Shown: positions 15,973-24,616 of the stretch, one piece after another
How positions within the stretch are numbered: position 1 is the stretch's first letter
Layout of the letters: the number at the start of each line of letters is the position of its first letter
Origin: an uncultured Clostridium sp.
Lineage (GTDB): Bacteria > Bacillota > Clostridia > Lachnospirales > Lachnospiraceae
Assembly (NCBI GenBank): GCA_947644195.1
Contig: CANRZB010000042.1
Location: forward strand, 1 to 35,379
Reading direction: 5' to 3'
DNA length: 35,379 bases
Program-made: the position numbers and the translations under genes
Notes under the pieces: generated by a model
The model's input: only the letters and a program-made list of their open reading frames with translations
Told to the model about the DNA's origin: nothing
Databases searched by the model: none

Positions 15973-17306
15973 TGGAGTTCCTGATGTTGGCAGCCTGGTC
16001 TTTGCTTTCTATTCTATTTAATTTTTATGTGGTGGCGTCTGTCATGATATTGTCCCACTGTTTTCTGGATCATAATATTGTCTGGAACCGGCAGAAAAAA
16101 TGGATGTTGTTCGGTCTTTCTATTTTTGATGAGATCATCGGCAGTCTCTGGGATCACCAGCTGATAGCAGTTCTGATTATTATTCTAAATCTTTTTGTCT
16201 TTGCCTATGGATGCGAGAGAAAGCTGATTAGTGTAGGCAAGATCTTTGTAGTGTTATGCTATCTTCTCAGTTGCTTTCTCATTCTTTGCGACATTGGTGG
16301 ATACTATGTTTTGCAGGAATATTCTCTGTTGTCCATACATGAACATTATTACAGTATGGTTGGCGTGCTGCTTTTTACGCCGCTTTACTATTATTTAAAA
16401 ATACGCTTTCTGGACAAGGACGTGTTTATTCCCTTTCGTAGGCGGGAAAAATGGTTCTTTGCTTTTTATGGATTCTATTTATTTAGTTTTTTTGCTTTCC
16501 TTCTGTTAATGGAGGAAGACCGGAGTATGATACAGAAAGTTTTGCAGACGGCACTCGTTTTTACAATGCTACTCTTTAGTATTGGATTTCCAGCCTATCT
16601 TTTTCAGAACAGGATTCACAGTTACGATAGAGACCGTCAGGATTACCAGGAAGCATTGATGCAGACGGAATTGGCATACTTTCAACAGTACAAGGAGAAG
16701 CAGAAGGAGACAAGACGGTTCCGCCATGATATCAGGAATCATCTTCTGTGTCTGCAAATGCTGTTGGAGGAACATAAGGAAAACGAGGCAGCAGAATATC
16801 TGGACAGCCTGTTATCTCATGTCCGGCTTTTGTCAGCGGATGTGGTTACAGGAGATGAAATGTTGGACGGGATCTTTTCTGCTAAATGCAGCTTGATGAA
16901 ACAGAATGGGATTACTTTCTCAGTGGATGGTGTGCTGGACCACAGTTTGCCGTGGAAACCGATTGATCTCTGTTCGGTCTTTGCCAATGCGCTGGATAAT
17001 GCAATAGAAGCCTGCCAGAAGATCTCTGTGGGGCAGAGGCGGGAAATTCAGGTATCAATTAAAATGGCGGAACAGTTTTATTGTATAGAAGTCAAAAATA
17101 CGGTCAGTGAGAATGTGGATTGTATGAAATTATTGGATTCCGAACATTCCATGACAACCAAACAGCATCGGGAATTTCATGGTATTGGCGTGCAGAATAT
17201 AAAACGGACCATGGAAAAATACGGCGGCATGCTGCAAATAGATTGCGAAGATGGTGTGTTTACGCTGTCTCTATTGATTCCCCGTTCATTCACGACACAA
17301 AGATAA
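15972..17306 (+). CDS. GHKL-type sensor histidine kinase (AgrC-like)
   Basis: The product is 444 aa. About six membrane helices fill residues 1-215. A coiled stretch (EALMQTELAYFQQYKEKQKE) leads to the phosphoacceptor region RRFRHDIRNHLLCLQ, then the N box SVFANALDNAIEAC and a G-rich lid HGIGVQNIKRTMEKYGG. This is the AgrC/ComD-like arrangement that senses peptides outside the cell. No agrB or agrD gene is visible nearby, so the signal is either made elsewhere or is not an autoinducing peptide. The adjacent M48 protease could affect a peptide signal, but that is speculation. Confidence 0.88.
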   Translation: MEFLMLAAWSLLSILFNFYVVASVMILSHCFLDHNIVWNRQKKWMLFGLSIFDEIIGSLWDHQLIAVLIIILNLFVFAYGCERKLISVGKIFVVLCYLLSCFLILCDIGGYYVLQEYSLLSIHEHYYSMVGVLLFTPLYYYLKIRFLDKDVFIPFRRREKWFFAFYGFYLFSFFAFLLLMEEDRSMIQKVLQTALVFTMLLFSIGFPAYLFQNRIHSYDRDRQDYQEALMQTELAYFQQYKEKQKETRRFRHDIRNHLLCLQMLLEEHKENEAAEYLDSLLSHVRLLSADVVTGDEMLDGIFSAKCSLMKQNGITFSVDGVLDHSLPWKPIDLCSVFANALDNAIEACQKISVGQRREIQVSIKMAEQFYCIEVKNTVSENVDCMKLLDSEHSMTTKQHREFHGIGVQNIKRTMEKYGGMLQIDCEDGVFTLSLLIPRSFTTQR

Positions 17307-17488
17307 CCATTGACGACAAATAGGATCTTTTTTCTCTGTTTTATGATATCCTGAAATTGGTTCTGGTACAGGGCAGAACATATTTTAGGCAGTTTGGCGC
17401 CAGGCTGTCAGGAAGTATGGATAAAAGATTTCGGGGCGGAAATGAGACATGCCGTTCCATACGGGATCATTTCGGAATGGAGGAAACG

Positions 17489-18550
17489 ATGAGGAAGCAT
17501 ACAGATTATATTCAGAAATTATCGGATGGGGAAAAGAACGAGGAGAGAGGTTTGGATGGAAGTGTGTTATCCAGGCGGGAAACAGAAGCGTGCAGGCACC
17601 GTCTGGAAAAAAGATGGTATCGGCGTTTGGCAGTCATAAATATCCTTTTAGTTGTGGTTGTCTGTGCGGCGGTCATCATGCATGCCGGGGAATACCCGAA
17701 ATGGGCGAAACAGACATGGCAGCGGGTTCAGGATGAGCTTCAGGATGAAGTTCATTCTGAAGCTCAGATGGGGATACAGGATGATACGAAACAACAATCA
17801 GTGGGAAAGGGGGCGGCAGAGACAGAGAACGGTAAGATTAATGAGGAGAATCGGGAAGGGAGCATGGATGACGCTCCTCTGGAATTGCAGTTATTGCTCT
17901 ATGGGATTTTTCTATTCGTGTTCGTCTATCTGGCTTTATATTATTTTTATGCCAAAGTTCGTTCCATGAGTTTGCGTATTACAGAACATAATTTTCCGGA
18001 AGTGTATGCGATGATTCGCAGGTATGCCGTGAGGTTAAACATGAAGCAGGTTCCCAAGGCATATGTGATGCAGTCGAATGGCGTGTTAAATGCATTTTCA
18101 AGCTTTCTGTTCCGAAAACAATATATTGAAATTAATGCAGAAATTTTTGAGGTTGCCTATCGGGAGTTTCATGATATGGATGCCCTGGGATTTGTGATTG
18201 CCCATGAAATGGCGCATATTTACTACGGGCACGCTACTCTGCGCTATCATTTGCTGATTTGGTTTACCATGGGGTTTCCTCTGCTGGGCGCTATTGCATC
18301 CAGAACCAGGGAATACAGCGCAGACCGTCTGGCGCAGAAAGTATCTGGAACCGATGGTGTGGAGGCTATGTTTATGCTGATGGTAGACCGGCATCTGTAC
18401 AAAATGGTGGACCGGGAAGACTATCTGGAGGAAGCTGCCGGGCAGAAAGGATTTTTTCTATGGCTCGTTAATTTGCTGGCAGATCATCCGGTTCTCTGTA
18501 AACGTATCCGTGCGCTCTCGCAGGGAGAGGGCAGTGGAGAGCTGTATTGA
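17489..18550 (+). CDS. membrane M48-family zinc metalloprotease
   Basis: The product is 353 aa. I chose the ATG at 17489, directly after GGAGGAAACG; an upstream in-frame ATG at 17417 would add 24 residues but has no better site. Two membrane helices (about 46-64 and 134-154) flank a 70-residue charged extracytoplasmic region rich in Gln/Glu. The protease domain carries HEMAH (H239, E240, H243) and the third zinc ligand E275 in REYSADRLA, as in HtpX/M48 enzymes. Distance from the kinase gene is 182 bp with no terminator seen. The gene ends before a strong terminator at 18613. Possible roles are membrane protein quality control or peptide processing. Confidence 0.85.
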   Translation: MRKHTDYIQKLSDGEKNEERGLDGSVLSRRETEACRHRLEKRWYRRLAVINILLVVVVCAAVIMHAGEYPKWAKQTWQRVQDELQDEVHSEAQMGIQDDTKQQSVGKGAAETENGKINEENREGSMDDAPLELQLLLYGIFLFVFVYLALYYFYAKVRSMSLRITEHNFPEVYAMIRRYAVRLNMKQVPKAYVMQSNGVLNAFSSFLFRKQYIEINAEIFEVAYREFHDMDALGFVIAHEMAHIYYGHATLRYHLLIWFTMGFPLLGAIASRTREYSADRLAQKVSGTDGVEAMFMLMVDRHLYKMVDREDYLEEAAGQKGFFLWLVNLLADHPVLCKRIRALSQGEGSGELY

Positions 18551-18612
18551 TCCTGCTGCTGTGAAATGGTGTCTATCGCAGGTACGGTTATTGCATAAAG
18601 AAATCACTTTGG

Positions 18613-18661
18613 AACTATAGGGGGTTATAGGAAGAGACTATAACCCTCTGTAGTTTTTTTT
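18613..18661 (+). terminator. strong intrinsic terminator
   Basis: An 18-bp stem (18613-18630 with 18638-18655, two G-U pairs) with a 7-nt loop, followed by eight T. It insulates the protease gene from the cysteine region. Confidence 0.9.
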
Positions 18662-18664
18662 GAT

Positions 18665-18714
18665 TAGACAAAGAGCAGAAAAGGAGTTACTATAAACCTA
18701 TCAACCTACTAGGA
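18665..18714 (+). promoter_or_regulatory. promoter with Rrf2-type operator ahead of the tRNA-Cys-like element
   Basis: TAGACA (18665-18670), a 17-bp spacer and TACTAT (18688-18693) form a promoter. Just after the -10 box come AACCTAT, AACCTA and TAGG half-sites (18695-18714). The position and half-sites match the better operators at 23520-23540 and 25077-25097. Repression by the rrf2 product of this window is inferred. Confidence 0.55.
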
Positions 18715-18724
18715 AAATAAAACG

Positions 18725-18794
18725 GATGCCGTGGCCGCAGGAATGGCATAAGCTTGCAAAGCTGAAGTTGTGGGTTCGAGTCCCATCGGTATCG
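18725..18794 (+). tRNA. tRNA-Cys(GCA)-like element in the operon leader
   Basis: Seventy bases fold as a cloverleaf. Acceptor GATGCCG pairs with CGGTATC over 7 positions (one G-U). The D arm is GCC-G...T-GGC with GG in the loop. The anticodon loop TTGCAAA has GCA at 18756-18758 in a 5-bp stem with one A-G mismatch. The T arm is TGGG-TTCGAGT-CCCA. It departs from a normal tRNA-Cys: base 73 is G and not the U needed by cysteinyl-tRNA synthetase, no CCA is encoded, position 14 is not A, and the D loop is short. It lies 31 bp after a regulated promoter and 86 bp before the amidotransferase gene. It could be a divergent tRNA, or a tRNA mimic acting in cis or on cysteine enzymes. Confidence 0.65.
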
Positions 18795-18880
18795 TTTCTG
18801 GTGTTTTTTGAAAAATACTACATGTTGCGATAGGTTGTAGAAACCTGTGATGTGGGTATCGGAAAGGGAGGGTTGCCGTT

Positions 18881-19657
18881 ATGTGTGAATTATTTGGAGT
18901 AAATACTCCCGAAAAAATACCATTAAATCATTTACTGGATGTGTTTTTTTCGCATGGAAACCAGCATCCACATGGATGGGGGATGGCTTTCTTTGATGGA
19001 AATAACACGGTACGGGTGGAAAAACAGGCAGTGAAATCCACAAAAAGTGCGAGACTGCGTGAATATCGCAGACAGCAGATTATGGCAGACCGGATGATTG
19101 CCCATATCCGGCTCGCAACCAAGGGGAATATGGAATATGAGAACTGCCATCCCTTTGTCAGAAAAGATCAGACAGGGCGGATCTGGACACTGGCGCATAA
19201 TGGAACCATATTTGAGGGGGAAATGACGGATCCCTATTTTTATGTGCAGGATGGACAGACGGATAGTGAAAGGATCTTGTACCTGCTTATAGACCGGATG
19301 AATGACAGGTACACAGAAACCGGAAAGCCGCCGGATGCCCCGGCTCGTTTTCGGATTTTGGATGAGATGATTTGCGGGATTGCTGATGGGAATAAACTAA
19401 ATCTGCTGTTTTATGATGGAGAATATTTTTATGTCCATACGAACTGCCGGGACAGCTTGTATTTATCGGAACGGCAGGGAGGATATGTATTTAGCACTGT
19501 CCCATTAGATGGACAGAAATGGAAAGCGCTGCCGTTAAATACCTTATTGGCTTTTCAGGACGGGGAGCTGGTGCAGACCGGGACAGATCACGGATATGAA
19601 TATGCGGAAGATCCTGACAAAATGAGGCTGCTTTTTCTGGATTATTCTACTTTATAG
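18881..19657 (+). CDS. class II glutamine amidotransferase-like hydrolase (EgtC/YafJ type)
   Basis: The product is 258 aa, with GGGAGGG before the ATG. It starts MCELFGVN, so removal of Met would expose the nucleophilic Cys of the Ntn fold. Other markers are HPHGWGMAFF, HIRLATKGN, NCHPFV and LAHNGTIF. It has no synthase domain, so it should act as a stand-alone amidohydrolase like EgtC, which cleaves a gamma-glutamyl amide in ergothioneine synthesis. The next gene makes gamma-glutamyl bonds to cysteine. A role in removing gamma-glutamyl from a thiol adduct is therefore attractive, but no egtB or egtD is visible and the role is inferred. Confidence 0.82.
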   Translation: MCELFGVNTPEKIPLNHLLDVFFSHGNQHPHGWGMAFFDGNNTVRVEKQAVKSTKSARLREYRRQQIMADRMIAHIRLATKGNMEYENCHPFVRKDQTGRIWTLAHNGTIFEGEMTDPYFYVQDGQTDSERILYLLIDRMNDRYTETGKPPDAPARFRILDEMICGIADGNKLNLLFYDGEYFYVHTNCRDSLYLSERQGGYVFSTVPLDGQKWKALPLNTLLAFQDGELVQTGTDHGYEYAEDPDKMRLLFLDYSTL

Positions 19658-19728
19658 GCAGTGTGAGGCGATGCGTTACATCCTTTATCACAAGGTATGC
19701 CGCCAAGGGCGGCGGAATGGAGATTATT

Positions 19729-21045
19729 ATGTTACAGATAGAGAATGCACAGATCAGAGAACATATCATGGATGGCATGTTTGGTTTGGAAAAAGAAAGC
19801 CTGCGGGTGCTGGAGGATGGAACATTTTCCCATACAAGGCAGCCGTTTGAGGATACGGATTTTATTGTCAGGGATTTTTGTGAGAACCAGACAGAAATCA
19901 ATACCAAGGTTCACAGCTCGGCAGAGGCGGCATTACAGGAATTACAGGAACATTATGGCACAATACAGAAAGCAGTATATGCTCTGCCTGTCCGGGAATA
20001 TATCTGGCCGTTTTCCAATCCGCCATATATCAGAAATGAAAATGACATACCAGTGGCAGCTTTTGACGGGCAGGAACAATTTAAGACGATTTACCGGGAT
20101 TATCTGTCAGACAAATATGGGAGATACCGGATGACGTTTTCCGGCATCCATGTGAATTTTTCTTTTTCCGAAGAATTGTTGCGGCATAGTTTTCGGATCC
20201 ATGGCGGCGACAGTTTCCAGGATTATAAAAATAAGCTGTATTTGAAACTTGCCGCTTCACTGGCTGTCTATGGCTGGATACTGACGGCGGTTACGGCGGC
20301 AAGTCCATTGCTCGACAGTTCCTTTGTGGAGAAAGGCGTGTGCGGCGGCGATGTTTTTATGGGGCTTGCATCCGTAAGGTGCAGTGAGCTGGGGTATTGG
20401 AATGATTTCGCCCCGGTGTTTGATTATCAATCCATCGGAGCCTATGCAGACAGTATAGAACAATATGTGCTTCAGGGACTGCTAAAAGCACCGTCAGAAC
20501 TCTATTATCCAATCCGTTTGAAGCCGGCAGGCGAAAACAATCTGGAAAGCCTGAAGAAAAACGGTGTCAATCATATTGAATTGCGGATGTTTGATTTAAA
20601 TCCCTTACGTGCAGAAGGATTGGAAATAAAAGATGTGCTGTTTGCACAATTATTGATGATCTGGCTGTTGTGCAGGCCGGAGGAAGAATTATCGGTCAAG
20701 CATCAGGTACATGCCGTACAGAATTTTAAGAATGCGGCGCATTACGATCTGAAAACCGTGAAAATTGCACTGCCAGACGGCAGGATTTGTTCTGTGGCGC
20801 AGGCCGCCATGAATATCATAGATGAGATGAAAAACTTTTTTGCGCAAATACAGACGGATGCGCAGGAAATTTTGGATTTTCAATATCGAAAATTTGAGGA
20901 TGCAGATAACCGCTATGCCTGGAACATCAGAAAACAGTTCCAGGATGGATTTGTCAGGAAAGGAATGGATCTGGCGATAAAGAGGCAGGAGGAATGTATC
21001 GGCGTACACAGTGGCAGAAAAGAAGAGAGGAGAGGTGTAATATGA
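19729..21045 (+). CDS. gshA: glutamate-cysteine ligase
   Basis: The product is 438 aa from ATG 19729 (GGAG 6-7 bases before); an ATG at 19717 is possible. FGLEKESLRV and DFCENQTEINT match the GshA/GshAB N-terminal ATP-grasp-like fold, followed by WPFSNPP, YGRYRMTFSGIHVNFSF, ASPLLDSSF and HIELRMFDLNP. It joins glutamate and cysteine into gamma-glutamylcysteine. At this length there is no fused glutathione synthetase domain, and no separate gshB is present here, so the final product may be gamma-glutamylcysteine itself. Its stop overlaps the next ATG as ATGA. The unusual N in CENQTE is a change from the more common E/A-Q-L-E pattern. Confidence 0.9.
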   Translation: MLQIENAQIREHIMDGMFGLEKESLRVLEDGTFSHTRQPFEDTDFIVRDFCENQTEINTKVHSSAEAALQELQEHYGTIQKAVYALPVREYIWPFSNPPYIRNENDIPVAAFDGQEQFKTIYRDYLSDKYGRYRMTFSGIHVNFSFSEELLRHSFRIHGGDSFQDYKNKLYLKLAASLAVYGWILTAVTAASPLLDSSFVEKGVCGGDVFMGLASVRCSELGYWNDFAPVFDYQSIGAYADSIEQYVLQGLLKAPSELYYPIRLKPAGENNLESLKKNGVNHIELRMFDLNPLRAEGLEIKDVLFAQLLMIWLLCRPEEELSVKHQVHAVQNFKNAAHYDLKTVKIALPDGRICSVAQAAMNIIDEMKNFFAQIQTDAQEILDFQYRKFEDADNRYAWNIRKQFQDGFVRKGMDLAIKRQEECIGVHSGRKEERRGVI

Positions 21046-22202
21046 TGAGAGAAATAGAGACCAGATGCCTGCATTTGGAGGAGACCGAGGGACGCAGTGA
21101 CCATTATGGGGCGATCAGTTATCCGATTTACCAGACGGCTACCTATGCCCATCCGGGTGTCGGGAAAAGTACGGGGTACGATTATAGCAGGCTGCAGAAC
21201 CCGACCAGAGAACATCTGGAACAGACTGTGGCATCCCTGGAAAATGGCATGGATGCTTTGGCATTATCGACCGGAATGGCCGCCATCACATTAATGATGG
21301 AATTATTTGAACCGGGGGATCATCTGATTGTGGATTCTGATCTCTATGGGGGGAGCATCCGGTTATTTCAGCATATATCAGCCAAAAATGGTATTTCTTT
21401 TTCAAGGGTTGATTGTTACAAAGAAGATGTGGAAACGTATGTGAATGAAAAGACGAAGGCTGTTTTCATCGAGACACCAACAAATCCCATGATGCATGTG
21501 ACCGATATTGCAGCGCTTGCAAAGATCACGAAGAAGCATCGACTTCTGCTCATCGTGGATAATACGTTTCTTTCGCCATATTTTCAAAATCCACTGGAAT
21601 TAGGTGCTGACCTTGTGGTACATAGCGGTTCCAAATACTTGGGCGGCCACAATGACACGCTGGCGGGATTTTTAGTGACGGATCGGGAGGATCTCAGCGA
21701 GAGGCTACGTTTTTTGATAAAGACAACGGGAGCGGGGTTGGCGCCATTTGACTGTTTTCTGCTTCTCCGTGGAATCAAGACTTTGGGGATTCGGATGGAG
21801 AAGGCGCAGGAAAATGCAATACGGATTGCAGAATGGTTGTCTGGGCAGGACGCGGTCACGAGAGTAATTTATCCGGGACTTGCAGAGCATCCGGGACATG
21901 AAATTATGAAAAAACAGGCGAGAGGATTTGGGGCAATGCTGACCTTCCAGTTAAAGAACAAGGAGTTTGCATTGGCAATTTTAGAAAAGGTTAGAATGAT
22001 TAAATTTGCGGAAAGCCTGGGTGGTGTGGAGACGTTAATTACCTATCCGGTCACACAGACGCATGCGGATGTACCGCAGGAAATCCGGGAACGGAATGGG
22101 ATTACGGACAATACCCTGCGCTTGTCGGTGGGCATTGAACATAGTAAAGATCTATTAGGGGAATTGGAGCAGGTATTCCATGCAATCGAAACTGGTTTGT
22201 AG
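21042..22202 (+). CDS. cystathionine gamma-synthase/gamma-lyase family PLP enzyme
   Basis: The product is 386 aa starting at the ATG at 21042, which overlaps the previous stop; GGAGAGGTG precedes it. The start REIETRCLHLEE, the YDYSRLQNPTREHLE segment, GDHLIVDSDLYGG, FIETPTNP, and the PLP lysine K198 in SGSKYLGGHND identify the Cys/Met metabolism PLP family. Sequence alone does not separate the synthase (O-acyl-homoserine plus cysteine) from the lyase (cystathionine or homocysteine to cysteine). The setting beside cysteine synthase and gshA favours cysteine supply by transsulfuration. Confidence 0.9.
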   Translation: MMREIETRCLHLEETEGRSDHYGAISYPIYQTATYAHPGVGKSTGYDYSRLQNPTREHLEQTVASLENGMDALALSTGMAAITLMMELFEPGDHLIVDSDLYGGSIRLFQHISAKNGISFSRVDCYKEDVETYVNEKTKAVFIETPTNPMMHVTDIAALAKITKKHRLLLIVDNTFLSPYFQNPLELGADLVVHSGSKYLGGHNDTLAGFLVTDREDLSERLRFLIKTTGAGLAPFDCFLLLRGIKTLGIRMEKAQENAIRIAEWLSGQDAVTRVIYPGLAEHPGHEIMKKQARGFGAMLTFQLKNKEFALAILEKVRMIKFAESLGGVETLITYPVTQTHADVPQEIRERNGITDNTLRLSVGIEHSKDLLGELEQVFHAIETGL

Positions 22203-22249
22203 GATAGTAGTGCATGGATTTATAGAAAGATAGGATGGAGGCTGGGAAG

Positions 22250-23431
22250 ATGGAACGACATTTAGATTTTGATACGGTAATTGATCGAAGGAATACGAAA
22301 TGCCTGAAATATGATTTTGCAAAGGCGCGCGGCATGCCGGAGGATGTTTTGCCGATGTGGGTGGCGGATATGGATTTTAAGACTTCTTCCTATGTGGAAG
22401 ATGCCCTTGCAGAATGGGCGAGATTCGGCATTTTTGGATATAGTGAAGTACAGACGCCTTATTTTGAAATTGTCCGGGATTGGATGAAAGAGCATCATGG
22501 CTGGGCGCCACAGGAAGAGTGGCTGGTTAAGACGCCAGGAGTCGTCTTTGCGCTGGCGATGTCGGTCAGGGCATATACGGAGCCGGGCGATGCCGTGCTG
22601 ATCCAGCAGCCCGTTTATTATCCGTTTGCAGAAGTAGTCAGGGATAATGGCAGGAACGTGGTAAGCAGTGATCTGGTACTGGGGGAGGATCGGAGATACC
22701 ACATGGATTTTGAAGATTTGGAGAAAAAAATTAGGGAGAAAAAGATTCGCTTATTTTTGTTGTGCAGTCCGCATAATCCAACAGGAAGAGTGTGGACGGG
22801 AGAGGAACTGATCCGTCTGGGGGATCTCTGTGTCAAATATGGGGTAACGGTGGTGAGTGATGAGATCCATCATGATATTATTTTCCATGGGAAACATCAT
22901 GTATTTGCCGATCTGAAAGAGGAATACCAGGAGATCAGCGTGATCTGTACCTCTCCCAGCAAGACATTTAACCTGGCGGGCATGATGCTTTCTAATATCT
23001 TTATTCCAAATCAGGCACTGCGCAGAAAATTTAGGAAGGAACTGGATGCGGCAGGGATCAGCCAGCTTGGTATTATGGGACTGGCAGCCTGTGAGGCGGC
23101 ATATACGAAAGGCGGGGAATGGTATCAGGCGATGCTCTCCTATGTAAAAGACAATATTGCGTTTACCAGACAATTTGTGGAAGAACATATCCCCGGTATG
23201 GCTATGGTGCAGCTGGAGGGAACCTATTTGGTTTGGTTGGATTGCAGAGGGTTGGGCTGGAATGTGGATGATCTGGACCGCCTGATTACCCATCGGGCAA
23301 AATTATGGTTGGATCGTGGCGGGATGTTTGGAAAGAGCGGCCGAGGATTTCAGAGAATGAATGTGGCATGTCCTAGGAGTGTCCTAAAAGAGGCTTTGCG
23401 GAGGCTGGAAGAACTCTGTAGAAGCAGGTAA
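22250..23431 (+). CDS. patB: MalY/PatB-type PLP C-S lyase (cystathionine beta-lyase-like)
   Basis: The product is 393 aa. The ATG at 22250 is preferred over 22235 because MERHLDFDTVIDRRNT is the family's normal start and GGAGGCTGGG precedes it. DVLPMWVADMDF, CSPHNPTGRVW, VSDEIHHDI and the PLP lysine K238 in TSPSKTFNLAG are typical. These enzymes cleave cystathionine or cysteine to thiol, pyruvate and ammonia, and can produce sulfide. It is 47 bp after the previous gene and probably in the same transcript. As both a C-S bond maker/lyase and this beta-lyase are present, the operon can move sulfur in both directions. Confidence 0.9.
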   Translation: MERHLDFDTVIDRRNTKCLKYDFAKARGMPEDVLPMWVADMDFKTSSYVEDALAEWARFGIFGYSEVQTPYFEIVRDWMKEHHGWAPQEEWLVKTPGVVFALAMSVRAYTEPGDAVLIQQPVYYPFAEVVRDNGRNVVSSDLVLGEDRRYHMDFEDLEKKIREKKIRLFLLCSPHNPTGRVWTGEELIRLGDLCVKYGVTVVSDEIHHDIIFHGKHHVFADLKEEYQEISVICTSPSKTFNLAGMMLSNIFIPNQALRRKFRKELDAAGISQLGIMGLAACEAAYTKGGEWYQAMLSYVKDNIAFTRQFVEEHIPGMAMVQLEGTYLVWLDCRGLGWNVDDLDRLITHRAKLWLDRGGMFGKSGRGFQRMNVACPRSVLKEALRRLEELCRSR

Positions 23432-23479
23432 TAGGATATTCCTATCAGATATGATAGAAAAAATCAGAAAGCTATTATA

Positions 23480-23540
23480 TTGACAAATCTTGGAACTGTG
23501 AATATAATAGGAACTCATAAACCTACTACATAAGTAGGTT
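23480..23540 (+). promoter_or_regulatory. cysK promoter with perfect Rrf2-type operator
   Basis: A textbook sigma-A promoter (TTGACA 23480-23485, 17-bp spacer, TATAAT 23503-23508) is followed after 11 bp by a palindrome: AACCTACT (23520-23527), 5-base centre, AGTAGGTT (23533-23540). The operator covers the likely transcription start, so bound repressor would block cysK. The 140-bp leader up to the cysK start shows no other gene. Confidence 0.75.
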
Positions 23541-23660
23541 GGAAAGGAGCGGAGGATGGAATGGATAGTATGAATCATAGGAAACAGAAACGAAAGTTGG
23601 TTAAAGTCAAAACAATAGTTGGTTAGAGTCAATATTTAAAAATAGTAAAGGAGAATTATT

Positions 23661-24593
23661 ATGAGTCAAATAAAAGAAAGTGCATTGGAGTTGATTGGAA
23701 ACACACCGTTATTAAAACTGAATCGTTACAGCAGTCAGGCAGGAGTAAAAGATGCTGTACTTCTTGCGAAATTGGAGTATCTGAATCCGGCGGGATCTGT
23801 GAAAGACCGTATCGCCCTTGCCATGATTGAAGATGCGGAAAAGAAAGGAATTTTAAAGGAAGGTGCAACCATCATTGAACCAACCAGTGGTAATACGGGA
23901 ATCGGCCTGGCAGCAGCTGCAGCGGCAAAGGGATATCATGCCATTCTGACGCTGCCGGATACCATGAGTGTGGAGCGGAGGAATCTGTTAAAGGCATATG
24001 GCGCTGAACTGGTTCTGACAGAAGGGGCAAAAGGGATGAAGGGTGCGATCGCTAAAGCAGAAGAACTCCAACAGGAGATTGATGGAGCAGTGATCCTGGG
24101 GCAATTTGTGAATCCGGCAAACCCGGCAGTGCATAAGGCGACAACGGGGCCGGAAATCTGGGAGCAGACCGATGGAAACGTGGATATTTTTGTTGCCGGG
24201 GTTGGAACTGGTGGAACGATCACCGGTGTTGGAGAATATCTCAAGGAGCAAAATCCAGATGTGAAAATTGTGGCCGTGGAACCGGCGGACAGCCAGGTAT
24301 TGGGAAAAGGAACACCGGGACCACATAAGATTCAGGGAATAGGAGCAGGTTTTGTGCCAGATACCTTAAATACAGAGATCTACGATGAAATTATCGCCAT
24401 TGAAAATGAGGATGCCTTTGCAGAAGGCAGGGCATTTGCAGTGAGCGAAGGGATCCTAGTGGGAATTTCTTCGGGTGCAGCGTTAAAGGCGGCCGGGATT
24501 TTAGCAGACAGACCGGAAAACAAAGGAAAGACCATCGTGGTACTGCTTCCTGATTCCGGGGACAGATATTTGTCTACAGCGTTATTTGCATAG
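23661..24593 (+). CDS. cysK: cysteine synthase A (O-acetylserine sulfhydrylase)
   Basis: The product is 310 aa, the standard length, with AAAGGAG before the [16 protein letters not shown], the PLP lysine K48 in NPAGSVKDR, the substrate loop [22 protein letters not shown] for the phosphate cup, [13 protein letters not shown] and the C-terminal [11 protein letters not shown] are all present. It makes cysteine from O-acetylserine and sulfide. No serine acetyltransferase gene lies nearby. It has its own operator and is convergent with rrf2. Confidence 0.96.
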   Translation: MSQIKESALELIGNTPLLKLNRYSSQAGVKDAVLLAKLEYLNPAGSVKDRIALAMIEDAEKKGILKEGATIIEPTSGNTGIGLAAAAAAKGYHAILTLPDTMSVERRNLLKAYGAELVLTEGAKGMKGAIAKAEELQQEIDGAVILGQFVNPANPAVHKATTGPEIWEQTDGNVDIFVAGVGTGGTITGVGEYLKEQNPDVKIVAVEPADSQVLGKGTPGPHKIQGIGAGFVPDTLNTEIYDEIIAIENEDAFAEGRAFAVSEGILVGISSGAALKAAGILADRPENKGKTIVVLLPDSGDRYLSTALFA

Positions 24594-24616
24594 AAAAATG
24601 AAAACAGATTGGATAC

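Noticed and set aside
18795-18880. T-box riboswitch in the cysteine operon leader
   Set aside because: No AGGGTGG-type T-box sequence or antiterminator was found; the leader contains a tRNA-like sequence itself and not a specifier stem.
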